Shown in pieces: positions 1 through 5,380 of a stretch of 6,494 nucleotides of DNA. The translations under genes were made by a program, and so were the position numbers. The stretch covers positions 1 through 6,494 of the forward strand of contig JAQUGB010000098.1 of NCBI GenBank assembly GCA_028684345.1, written 5' to 3'. The notes under the pieces were generated by a model, which was not told where the DNA came from, did no database searches, and was given only the letters and a program-made list of their open reading frames with translations. This stretch comes from Tepidiphilus sp. (lineage in GTDB: Bacteria > Pseudomonadota > Gammaproteobacteria > Burkholderiales > Rhodocyclaceae). Every line of letters begins with the position of its first letter. Within the stretch, counting starts at the first letter, position 1.

Positions 1-640
1 GCTCGCCGTCGACTTCGGCGATCTCGATGATGGAGATGTCGAAGGTGCCGCCGCCGAGGTCATAGACGGCGATCTTGGAGTCGCCCGGTTTCTTGTCCAT
101 GCCGTAGGCGAGCGCCGCGGCGGTGGGTTCGTTGATGATGCGCTTGACGTCGAGCCCGGCGATGCGACCGGCATCCTTGGTGGCCTGGCGCTGGGCGTCG
201 TTGAAGTAGGCCGGCACCGTGATGACCGCTTCGGTGACTTCCTCGCCGAGGTAGTCTTCGGCGGTCTTCTTCATCTTGCGCAGGATCTCGGCCGAGACCT
301 GCTGCGGCGAGATTTTCTTGCCGCGCACTTCGACCCAGGCGTCGCCATTGTCGGCGCGTACGATCTTGTAGGGCATCAGTTTGATGTCCTTCTGCACTTC
401 CGGGTCGTCGAACTTGCGACCGATGAGGCGTTTGACGGCGAAGATGGTGTTGGCGGCGTTGGTGATGGCTTGGCGCTTGGCCGGGGCCCCCACCAGGATT
501 TCGCCGTCTTCGAGATAGGCGACCACCGAGGGGGTGGTGCGCGCACCTTCGGAGTTCTCGATCACCTTCGGCTTGCCGTTTTCCATCACGGCCACACAGC
601 TATTGGTGGTGCCGAGGTCGATGCCGATGATTTTTCCCAT
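1..640 (-). CDS. dnaK: Hsp70 chaperone DnaK, N-terminal part (cut by window edge)
   Basis: DnaK is the cytoplasmic ATP-dependent Hsp70 chaperone that binds exposed hydrophobic stretches of unfolded proteins and works with DnaJ and GrpE. The first 213 residues are present, about a third of the usual ~640, all within the actin-like nucleotide-binding domain. The phosphate-1 loop IGIDLGTTNS lies at residues 5-14, the conserved Lys70 in FAVKRLIG, the motif VITVPAYFNDAQRQATKDAG at 139-158, and the second Hsp70 signature VYDLGGGTFDISII at 192-205. The start is the only reasonable one: MGKIIGIDLG is the canonical proteobacterial N-terminus, and a GAGAGG ribosome-binding sequence lies about 8 bases upstream. 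It follows grpE on the same strand after a 59-base gap with no terminator visible, so the two are probably co-transcribed from the heat-shock promoter near 1350. The reading frame is intact up to the window edge. The identification is certain; the C-terminal substrate-binding domain is not in the window. Confidence 0.98.
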   Translation of the reverse strand, partial: MGKIIGIDLGTTNSCVAVMENGKPKVIENSEGARTTPSVVAYLEDGEILVGAPAKRQAITNAANTIFAVKRLIGRKFDDPEVQKDIKLMPYKIVRADNGDAWVEVRGKKISPQQVSAEILRKMKKTAEDYLGEEVTEAVITVPAYFNDAQRQATKDAGRIAGLDVKRIINEPTAAALAYGMDKKPGDSKIAVYDLGGGTFDISIIEIAEVDGE

Positions 641-699
641 GATGCGTTCCTCTCGTTTGAATGCGGTTGGTGTTCAGATGGCGGCGAGGAGCCGGTTTT

Positions 700-1305
700 T
701 CAAGAGGAGGCGTTTTGCTCGCCGCCCTCGGCGCGTGCCGCTTCGGATTTGGGCTTGGCGACCATGACGAGCGCCGGGCGCAGTACCCGGTCGTGCAGCA
801 GGTAGCCTTTTTGCAGCACCTGCACGACGGTGTTGGGCTCGGCGTCGCTCTCGAGCATGCCCACCGCCTGATGCAGGTGCGGGTCGAATTTCTCGCCCTG
901 CGGATCGATCTGACGCACGTTGGCGCTCTCGAAGGCGTTCTCGAGCTGGCGCAGGGTGAGCTCCACGCCCTGGCGCAGGGTTTCCAAGGTCTGGTTGGGT
1001 GTGCCGAGCGCGGCCTCGAGGCTGTCTTTCACCGGCAGCATGGAGGCGGCGAAGCGCTCGCTGGCGAACTTGCTCGCCTTGGCGACTTCTTCCTGGGCGC
1101 GGCGGCGGACGTTTTCCGCCTCGGCCTTGGCGCGCAGCCAGGCGTCGTGGTGTTCGGCGGCCTTCTGCTCGGCGATGCGCAGCATTTCTTCGAGGCTGGG
1201 CATCACGTCGGGATTCGTTTGGGGTTCGGGCGTGGTGGGATGCTCCCGAGGGGTTTGTTCCCCGCCCTCAGGGGTGTCGTGCTTGGGTTTGGTTCCTTCG
1301 GTCAT
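700..1305 (-). CDS. grpE: Nucleotide exchange factor GrpE
   Basis: GrpE is the homodimeric cytoplasmic exchange factor that opens the DnaK nucleotide cleft to release ADP, and it can act as a thermosensor of the chaperone cycle. The protein has 201 residues, normal for the family. Residues 1-36 form a polar, Pro/Glu-rich disordered tail. Residues about 38-85 are a charged Ala/Glu/Arg-rich helix expected to form the long dimer coiled coil. The C-terminal beta domain carries the GrpE signature: FDPHLHQAV at 140-148, then GYLLHDRVLRPALVMV at 167-182. A short Ala/Glu/Ser tail follows. The ATG has a GGAG about 8 bases upstream. The gene is first in the operon, ahead of dnaK, and sits 30-40 bases downstream of a sigma32-like promoter. 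The grpE-dnaK order without hrcA directly upstream is seen in several proteobacteria. Divergent from it is an unrelated membrane transporter. Confidence 0.97.
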   Translation of the reverse strand: MTEGTKPKHDTPEGGEQTPREHPTTPEPQTNPDVMPSLEEMLRIAEQKAAEHHDAWLRAKAEAENVRRRAQEEVAKASKFASERFAASMLPVKDSLEAALGTPNQTLETLRQGVELTLRQLENAFESANVRQIDPQGEKFDPHLHQAVGMLESDAEPNTVVQVLQKGYLLHDRVLRPALVMVAKPKSEAARAEGGEQNASS

Positions 1306-1343
1306 AACCTCATGCTCCGCCGATTCGTGATCGTGGAGTCATT

Positions 1344-1373
1344 ATGGGGGTGGATGAGGGGTAATTCAAGGGG
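1344..1373 (-). promoter_or_regulatory. Sigma32 (RpoH) heat-shock promoter of grpE-dnaK
   Basis: Read on the minus strand, CCCCTTGAA (1373-1365) is followed by 15 bases and then CCCCATAA (1349-1342). This matches the known sigma32 consensus, roughly CTTGAAA, 13-15 bases, CCCCATNT, almost perfectly. Transcription should begin near 1335-1338, giving a leader of about 30 bases before the grpE ATG at 1305. No CIRCE operator (TTAGCACTC and its inverted copy) is present in the gap, so HrcA control is not indicated. The match is seen directly; its use by RpoH is inferred from family knowledge. Confidence 0.88.
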
Positions 1374-1392
1374 CAGAGGTCAAAATCGCCCG

Positions 1393-1440
1393 GTACGGAT
1401 TCATCCGAGCATGTCGTGCCCCGGGGGCGAGAGTCCGTAC
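1393..1440. repeat. Inverted repeat in the grpE / transporter divergent gap
   Basis: GTACGGATTC (1393-1402) and GAGTCCGTAC (1431-1440) are inverted copies matching at 9 of 10 positions; the one mismatch is a G-U pair in rightward RNA. Inside lies a second short inverted repeat, GCCCC-G-GGGGC (1418-1428). The right arm overlaps the candidate -10 box TACAAT (1438-1443) of the AEC transporter. This could be an operator for a dimeric regulator, or an RNA structure. There is no T-run after it, so a terminator is unlikely. The function is unknown. Confidence 0.4.
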
Positions 1441-1443
1441 AAT
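1438..1443 (+). promoter_or_regulatory. Candidate -10 box for the AEC transporter gene
   Basis: TACAAT matches the sigma70 -10 consensus TATAAT at five of six bases and lies 25 bases before the preferred ATG at 1469. No convincing -35 hexamer is visible at 17 bases upstream (CGTGCC at 1415-1420), so the promoter would be weak or need an activator. The box includes the earlier in-frame ATG at 1442, which argues against using that ATG as the start. Confidence 0.35.
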
Positions 1444-1459
1444 GACGGGTTTGGTCGAC

Positions 1460-1464
1460 GGAGG
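1460..1464 (+). promoter_or_regulatory. Ribosome-binding site deciding the AEC transporter start
   Basis: GGAGG, a full Shine-Dalgarno core, sits 4 bases before the ATG at 1469. The in-frame ATG at 1442 has no comparable sequence upstream and would overlap the candidate -10 box, so translation probably begins at 1469. Confidence 0.65.
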
Positions 1465-1468
1465 ATGC

Positions 1469-2365
1469 ATGACGGTGGATGGGTTCTTGCTCGTTTTGCC
1501 GGATTTCACCTTGATCGTGTTGGGAGCGATCCTGGCGCGCTGGGTGATGGTGCAGCCGGAATTCTGGAGCGGTGTGGAACGGTTGGTGTATTACGTGCTC
1601 TTCCCCGCGATGCTCTTTCGCTCGCTGGCGAACGCGCCGGCATTGGGCGCGGGGGCGCTGGCCTTGCTCGGCGCGGCCGCAGTGACGGTGCTGGCCGGCT
1701 TTGCGCTGGGTTGGATGCTTCGACGTGCAATCGATCCCAATCCGGTGCGCGCGGCGTCGCAGATCCAGTGCGCTTACCGATTCAATACCTACATCGGCAT
1801 GGCGCTCGCCGGGCAGTTGGCCGGGGCGAGCGGCTCCGCGCTCATGGGCGCGGTGTGCGGCACGATGGTGCCGCTGGTAAACGTCTTGGCAGTGGGGTCG
1901 ATGAGCCGCGGCGGCGTGCGCGTCACGCTGCGCACGTTGGGGACGAATCCGCTGGTGTTGGCCACCCTGGCCGGGGCGGCCTATCATTTCGCCGGGTTTT
2001 CCTTGCCGGCGGCCATGGATACCCTGCTCGGGCGCTTGGGGGCGGCGGCAGTGGCGATGGGGCTGATCGGCGTAGGAGCTGCGTTGCGGATCGATCGTTC
2101 GCTCTTGCGGCCCGCATCCTGGGGTATCGTGGCGATCAAGCTGCTGGCCTTGCCGGCAATCGCCTGGGGCATCGCCACGTGGTGGGGGATCGAGGGCTTG
2201 GCGCGCGAGATGCTGATTCTTTTCGCGGCACTTCCTTCGGCCAGCTCGGCCTATATCTTGGCGAGCCGCCTCGGGGGAGATGCGCCGGCGGTGGCGCGCC
2301 TGATCTCGCTCACCACGCTCGGTTCGGCGCTCACGCTGGGGGGGATTCTGAGCCTGCTGCGATGA
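1469..2365 (+). CDS. AEC (auxin efflux carrier) family transporter
   Basis: This is an inner-membrane permease of the AEC family. Bacterial members are secondary carriers, where known, for malate, malonate or other small organic acids; the substrate here cannot be read from the sequence. The preferred start gives 298 residues, close to the usual ~300-320. Hydrophobic segments fall near residues 6-25, 36-55, 62-82, 103-123, 127-145, 160-178, 185-206, 217-238, 245-263 and 273-296, consistent with ten helices in two five-helix halves. Family-like features include the LPDFTLIVLGAILAR first helix, the YYVLFPAMLFRSLAN second helix, the CAYRFNTYIGMALA segment at 101-114, and the GTMVPLVNVLAV helix at 131-142 with its broken-helix Pro. 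The start was moved from 1442 to 1469 because of a GGAGG before 1469. The gene is divergent from grpE and its stop is one base from the proB stop on the other strand. It appears to be a single-gene unit. The family is confident; the function is not. Confidence 0.88.
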   Translation: MTVDGFLLVLPDFTLIVLGAILARWVMVQPEFWSGVERLVYYVLFPAMLFRSLANAPALGAGALALLGAAAVTVLAGFALGWMLRRAIDPNPVRAASQIQCAYRFNTYIGMALAGQLAGASGSALMGAVCGTMVPLVNVLAVGSMSRGGVRVTLRTLGTNPLVLATLAGAAYHFAGFSLPAAMDTLLGRLGAAAVAMGLIGVGAALRIDRSLLRPASWGIVAIKLLALPAIAWGIATWWGIEGLAREMLILFAALPSASSAYILASRLGGDAPAVARLISLTTLGSALTLGGILSLLR

Positions 2366-2366
2366 A

Positions 2367-3500
2367 TCAGCCGGTGAGCACGAAGTTGTCGCGGTGGATG
2401 AGCTCGGGCTCGGCCATATAACCCAGCCGCTCGGCGATCCGGCGCGAGGGCAGGCCGATAATGGCGCGGGCTTCGGCGGCGTCGTAGTTGATGAGACCGC
2501 GGCCAATCTCATGCCCTTCGGGGTCGAGGCAGGCGACGACGGCGCCGCGCACGAATTCTCCTTCTACCCGGGTCACGCCCACTGGCAGCAGGCTCTTGCC
2601 TTGGCGTAGCGCCCGGGCGGCGCCGGCGTCGACGTGCAGCGTGCCGGCGAGCTTGAGATGATCGGCGAGCCACTGCTTACGGGCAGCGAGTCGACTGCGT
2701 TCGGCGTAGAGGAGCGTACCCAGCGCCTCGCCGTGGGCCAAGCGCACGATCACGTCGGGCTCGCGCCCGGAGGCGATGACGGTGTGCGCCCCGCTCTTGG
2801 CGGCACGGGCGGCGGCGCGGATCTTGGTGATCATGCCGCCCTTGGCGATCGCGGAGCCGGCGCCGCCGGCCATGGCGGCGTAGCGCGGATCTTCGGCGTT
2901 GCCTTCGCGCACGAGTTTGGCTTCGGGGTGGACGCGCGGATCGGCGGTGTAGAGCCCTTGCTGGTCGGTGAGGATGAAGAGGGCGTCGGCGTCGATGAGG
3001 TTGGTCACCAAGGCCCCGAGCGTGTCGTTGTCGCCGAACTTGATCTCGTCGGTGACGATGGTGTCGTTCTCGTTGATGATGGGCACCACGCCCAGATCGA
3101 GCAGGGTTTTGAGGGTACTGCGGGCGTTGAGATAGCGCGTGCGATCGGCGAGATCGGCGTGCGTAAGGAGAATTTGGGCCGTATGGCGACCGTAGGGATG
3201 GAAGGCGTACTCGTAGGTATCGACCAATGCCGCTTGGCCGACGGCGGCGGCCGCTTGCAGCAGCGCCGTCTCTTTGGGGCGCTGCGTCCAGCCCAGGCGC
3301 TGCATGCCGGCGGCGATCGCTCCCGAGGAGACGAGGCACACGCGCCGTCCTTCGTCGAAGAGGCGGGCGATCTGGGCCGCCCAGCCGCGAATCGCCTCGT
3401 GATCCAGACCACGGCCGTCGGCGGTGACGAGGGCGCTGCCGACCTTGACGACGAGCAGCTTGGCGGCGGCGAGCGCTGCGCGGCGGTCAGGGTTCGTCAT
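2367..3500 (-). CDS. proB: Glutamate 5-kinase ProB
   Basis: ProB phosphorylates L-glutamate to gamma-glutamyl phosphate with ATP, the first and usually proline-inhibited step of proline synthesis, in the cytoplasm. The product goes to ProA, which is not in this window. The 377 residues match the usual two-domain form of about 367-380. The amino-acid kinase domain covers roughly residues 13-265, with KVGSALV at 19-25, VSSGAIAAG at 57-65, IINENDTI at 141-148, FGDND at 155-159 and KGGMITK at 220-226. A PUA domain follows, about 285-370, with LLPVGVTRVEGEF at 304-316 and GRGLINYDA at 333-341. The start MTNPDRR is preceded by GAGG at a good distance. It overlaps the end of obgE by 14 bases, so it is the last gene of the rplU-rpmA-obgE-proB operon and is probably translationally coupled. 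Its 3' end nearly touches the convergent transporter gene, with no terminator evident between them. Confidence 0.97.
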   Translation of the reverse strand: MTNPDRRAALAAAKLLVVKVGSALVTADGRGLDHEAIRGWAAQIARLFDEGRRVCLVSSGAIAAGMQRLGWTQRPKETALLQAAAAVGQAALVDTYEYAFHPYGRHTAQILLTHADLADRTRYLNARSTLKTLLDLGVVPIINENDTIVTDEIKFGDNDTLGALVTNLIDADALFILTDQQGLYTADPRVHPEAKLVREGNAEDPRYAAMAGGAGSAIAKGGMITKIRAAARAAKSGAHTVIASGREPDVIVRLAHGEALGTLLYAERSRLAARKQWLADHLKLAGTLHVDAGAARALRQGKSLLPVGVTRVEGEFVRGAVVACLDPEGHEIGRGLINYDAAEARAIIGLPSRRIAERLGYMAEPELIHRDNFVLTG

Positions 3501-4572
3501 GCTCGGCCTCGTCGAGGTCGTCCAGGGCGTCTTCCGGACCCTGGAGCGCGGGCGTTTCGGCTTTCATCGCATCGAGCGTTTCTTGGACCGCATAGACGAG
3601 CGCCTGGCAGCCTTCACCGGTGGCCGCGCTGATGGCGAAGTGGCGCGGCGCAGGGCCGTAGGCGTCGAGAAACGCGGCGATGCGGGCCTCGCGTTCGTCT
3701 TCCGGGATCAGGTCGATCTTGTTGAGCACGAGCCAGCGGGGTTTGGCTGCGAGCGCCTCGTCGTAGCGGCGCAGCTCTTCGACGAGCGCGTGCGCATCGT
3801 GCACCGGGTCGGCCTCCGGGTCGAGGGGGGCGAGGTCGATGAGATGCAGCAGCAGGCGCGTGCGCTGCAGGTGACGCAGGAATCGGTGACCGAGTCCGGC
3901 GCCTTCGCTCGCCCCTTCGATCAGGCCGGGGATGTCGGCGATGACGAAACTGTGGTTGACGTCGGTGCGGACCACGCCGAGGTTGGGGTGGAGCGTGGTG
4001 AAAGGATAGTCGGCCACTTTGGGCTTCGCGGCGGAGACGGCGCGGATGAAGGTGGATTTGCCCGCGTTGGGCAGCCCCAGCAGCCCCACGTCGGCGAGCA
4101 CGCGCAGTTCGAGGCGCAACAGGCGGTGTTCGCCCGGCTCGCCGAGCGTACGCTGGCGCGGGGCGCGATTGGTGCTCGACTTGAAATGGAGGTTGCCCAG
4201 CCCGCCGCGGCCGCCTTTGGCGATGAGCGCCCGCTCGCCCGGCCGGGCGAGGTCGGCGAGGAGCTCGCCGGTCTCGTCGTCGAAGATCAGGGTGCCGACC
4301 GGCACGCGCAGCGTCATGTCCTCGCCGGAGGCGCCGTAGCAGTCGCTGCCGCGACCGTTTTCGCCCCGCTTGGCGCGAAAGAGCCGAGTGTAGCGGTAGT
4401 CGATGAGGGTGTTGAGATTCTCGTCGGCCTCGAACCAGATGCTGCCGCCGCGTCCGCCGTCACCGCCGTCGGGCCCGCCCTTGGGGATGAATTTCTCCCG
4501 GCGAAACGAGGCGCAGCCGTCGCCCCCTTTGCCGGCAATGACTTCGATGCGGACTTCGTCGATGAATTTCAT
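3487..4572 (-). CDS. obgE: Obg-family GTPase ObgE/CgtA
   Basis: This essential GTPase binds the 50S ribosomal subunit and acts in late large-subunit assembly, with links to stringent response, replication and persistence. The 361 residues fit the proteobacterial form. The glycine-rich Obg domain spans about residues 1-158 (GKGGDGCASFRREKFIPKGG at 14-33, then repeated Gly-rich turns to GGRGGLGN at 120-127). The G domain follows: G1 GLPNAGKST 166-174, G2 Thr192-Thr193, G3 DIPG 213-216, G4 NKID 284-287 and G5 SAATG 315-319. It ends in an acidic tail (DDLDEAEHDE, 351-360), as in other proteobacterial Obg proteins. The frame is open nine codons further upstream, but MKFIDEV is the canonical start and has GGAAG just before it. 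An unusually long hairpin separates it from rpmA, and its last 14 bases overlap proB. Identification is certain. Confidence 0.97.
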   Translation of the reverse strand: MKFIDEVRIEVIAGKGGDGCASFRREKFIPKGGPDGGDGGRGGSIWFEADENLNTLIDYRYTRLFRAKRGENGRGSDCYGASGEDMTLRVPVGTLIFDDETGELLADLARPGERALIAKGGRGGLGNLHFKSSTNRAPRQRTLGEPGEHRLLRLELRVLADVGLLGLPNAGKSTFIRAVSAAKPKVADYPFTTLHPNLGVVRTDVNHSFVIADIPGLIEGASEGAGLGHRFLRHLQRTRLLLHLIDLAPLDPEADPVHDAHALVEELRRYDEALAAKPRWLVLNKIDLIPEDEREARIAAFLDAYGPAPRHFAISAATGEGCQALVYAVQETLDAMKAETPALQGPEDALDDLDEAEHDEP

Positions 4573-4587
4573 GGGTCTTCCAAAGAG

Positions 4588-4623
4588 GGAAAGCCTCACC
4601 CGGTGTGCCGGACGAGGCTTTCC
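4588..4623 (-). terminator. Strong hairpin between rpmA and obgE (attenuator or processing site)
   Basis: On the minus strand GGAAAGCCTC (4623-4614) pairs perfectly with GAGGCTTTCC (4597-4588). The stem continues through two G-U pairs and CCGG/CCGG to a CACA loop, giving about 16 pairs in leftward RNA; read rightward the two wobbles become mismatches, so the structure favours leftward RNA. The sequence just after the stem is CUCUUUGG, only a weak U-tract, and the obgE ATG begins 15 bases beyond. It could be a partial terminator lowering obgE-proB relative to the ribosomal protein genes, or an RNA-processing or stability element. The structure is seen directly; the role is inferred. Confidence 0.6.
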
Positions 4624-4649
4624 TCAGGCCGCAGGGGCGGCGCGGTGAA

Positions 4650-4913
4650 TCAGGCTTCGAGCGGCCGGACGGTGACGTAGCGGCGCTGCTTCGGACCTTT
4701 GACGGTGAATTCGACGATACCGTCTTTCAGGGCGAAGAGCGTGTAGTCGCGCCCGACGCCGACGTTGTCGCCAGCGTGGAACTGGGTGCCGCGCTGACGC
4801 ACGATGATGTTGCCGGCGATCACGAATTGGCCGCCGTAGCGCTTCACGCCGAGCCGTTTCGATTCGGAGTCGCGGCCGTTACGGGAACTGCCGCCCGCTT
4901 TTTTGTGTGCCAT
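4650..4913 (-). CDS. rpmA: Large ribosomal subunit protein bL27
   Basis: bL27 is a 50S subunit protein whose flexible N-terminus reaches the peptidyl-transferase centre and helps place tRNA ends. The 87 residues are full length. The N-terminus MAHKKAGGSSRNGRDSESKR carries the basic, glycine-rich tail directly after Met-Ala, so it is the ordinary uncleaved form and not the Firmicutes type with a removable extension. The bL27 core includes LGVKRYGGQ and the conserved motif GNIIVRQRGTQFHAG at residues 34-48. The stretch KGPKQRRYVTVRP lies near the C-terminus. A GAGGA lies about 9 bases before the ATG. It follows rplU after 24 bases, the normal arrangement, and is followed by a 77-base gap holding a strong hairpin before obgE. 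Confidence 0.98.
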   Translation of the reverse strand: MAHKKAGGSSRNGRDSESKRLGVKRYGGQFVIAGNIIVRQRGTQFHAGDNVGVGRDYTLFALKDGIVEFTVKGPKQRRYVTVRPLEA

Positions 4914-4937
4914 GGTCGTTGTCCTCGCGCAATAGGA

Positions 4938-5249
4938 TCAGGCTTCGATCGCCTGGATGTGCAATTCGGTGTAATTCTGCCGGTGGCCTTGATGCTTCTG
5001 GTAGTGCTTGCGGCGGCGCATTTTGAAGATACGCACTTTGGGGTGCCGGCCGTGGGCGACGACCGTGGCCTTCACGCGCGCGCCTTCGAGCACGGGCGTG
5101 CCGATTTTCACCGAATCACCTTCACCGGCCATCAGGACCTGGTCCAGGGAAATTTCGGCGCCCACTTCAGCAGGTATCTGTTCTACTTTGATCTTTTCGC
5201 CGACGGTGACGCGATACTGCTTGCCGCCGGTTTTTATGACCGCGTACAT
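4938..5249 (-). CDS. rplU: Large ribosomal subunit protein bL21
   Basis: bL21 is a 50S subunit protein that binds 23S rRNA and contacts neighbouring proteins such as bL20. The 103 residues are the full normal length. The start MYAVIKTGGKQYRV is the standard bL21 N-terminus. The basic C-terminal signature KMRRRKHYQKHQGHRQ, followed by NYTELHI, lies at about residues 76-98. A GGAG is placed six bases before the ATG. It is the first gene of the rplU-rpmA-obgE-proB operon and starts about 30 bases downstream of a near-consensus sigma70 promoter. In many beta- and gammaproteobacteria the divergent neighbour is ispB; here it is a glutamine amidotransferase gene. Confidence 0.98.
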   Translation of the reverse strand: MYAVIKTGGKQYRVTVGEKIKVEQIPAEVGAEISLDQVLMAGEGDSVKIGTPVLEGARVKATVVAHGRHPKVRIFKMRRRKHYQKHQGHRQNYTELHIQAIEA

Positions 5250-5287
5250 GGCGCTGCTCCGAAAAAAAGAGTATGGAAGAACATGAA

Positions 5288-5316
5288 ATTATAACGAGAG
5301 GTGGAGTCATGGTCAA
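5288..5316 (-). promoter_or_regulatory. Sigma70 promoter of the rplU-rpmA-obgE-proB operon
   Basis: On the minus strand TTGACC (5316-5311) is followed by exactly 17 bases and a perfect TATAAT (5293-5288). The predicted start of transcription is near 5281, giving a leader of about 32 bases before the rplU ATG. Such a strong housekeeping promoter is expected for ribosomal protein genes. The leader is too short to hold a large regulatory RNA structure. Confidence 0.88.
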
Positions 5317-5380
5317 GCAAAAGTCCGGTTGCGTTAGACTGTCTTCCGTCGTTACCACGTCGTCCTCGTGAGGTCTGTCC

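Noticed and set aside
641..699. Terminator or separate promoter between grpE and dnaK
   Set aside because: No stem with a T-run and no convincing -35/-10 pair is visible in the 59 bases, only the dnaK ribosome-binding site.
1306..1441. CIRCE/HrcA operator before grpE
   Set aside because: No TTAGCACTC or inverted copy is present; the inverted repeat found there has a different sequence and lies upstream of the sigma32 -35 box.
1442..1468. Upstream ATG for the AEC transporter
   Set aside because: It lies inside the candidate -10 box and has no ribosome-binding site, whereas 1469 has GGAGG.
661..2421. Very long rightward open frame (586 codons) across grpE and the transporter
   Set aside because: It is antisense to grpE and out of frame with the AEC transporter; the product is a low-complexity Gly/Arg/Ala/Leu string typical of GC-rich shadow frames.
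1310..2512. Leftward open frame (400 codons) opposite the transporter
   Set aside because: The Arg/Gln/His/Pro-rich product has no domain, and the opposite strand encodes a coherent ten-helix membrane protein.
2634..3632. Rightward open frame (332 codons) opposite proB
   Set aside because: Antisense shadow of proB; its Gly/Val/Asp-rich product is what reverse-reading a GC-rich kinase gene gives.
4573..4599. Nine-residue N-terminal extension of Obg
   Set aside because: It would run into the rpmA-obgE hairpin and lacks a ribosome-binding site; MKFIDEV is the conserved Obg start with GGAAG before it.
3424..4680. Long rightward open frame (418 codons) opposite obgE
   Set aside because: It mirrors obgE on the other strand; obgE has all G motifs in order, and this frame has no recognisable domain.
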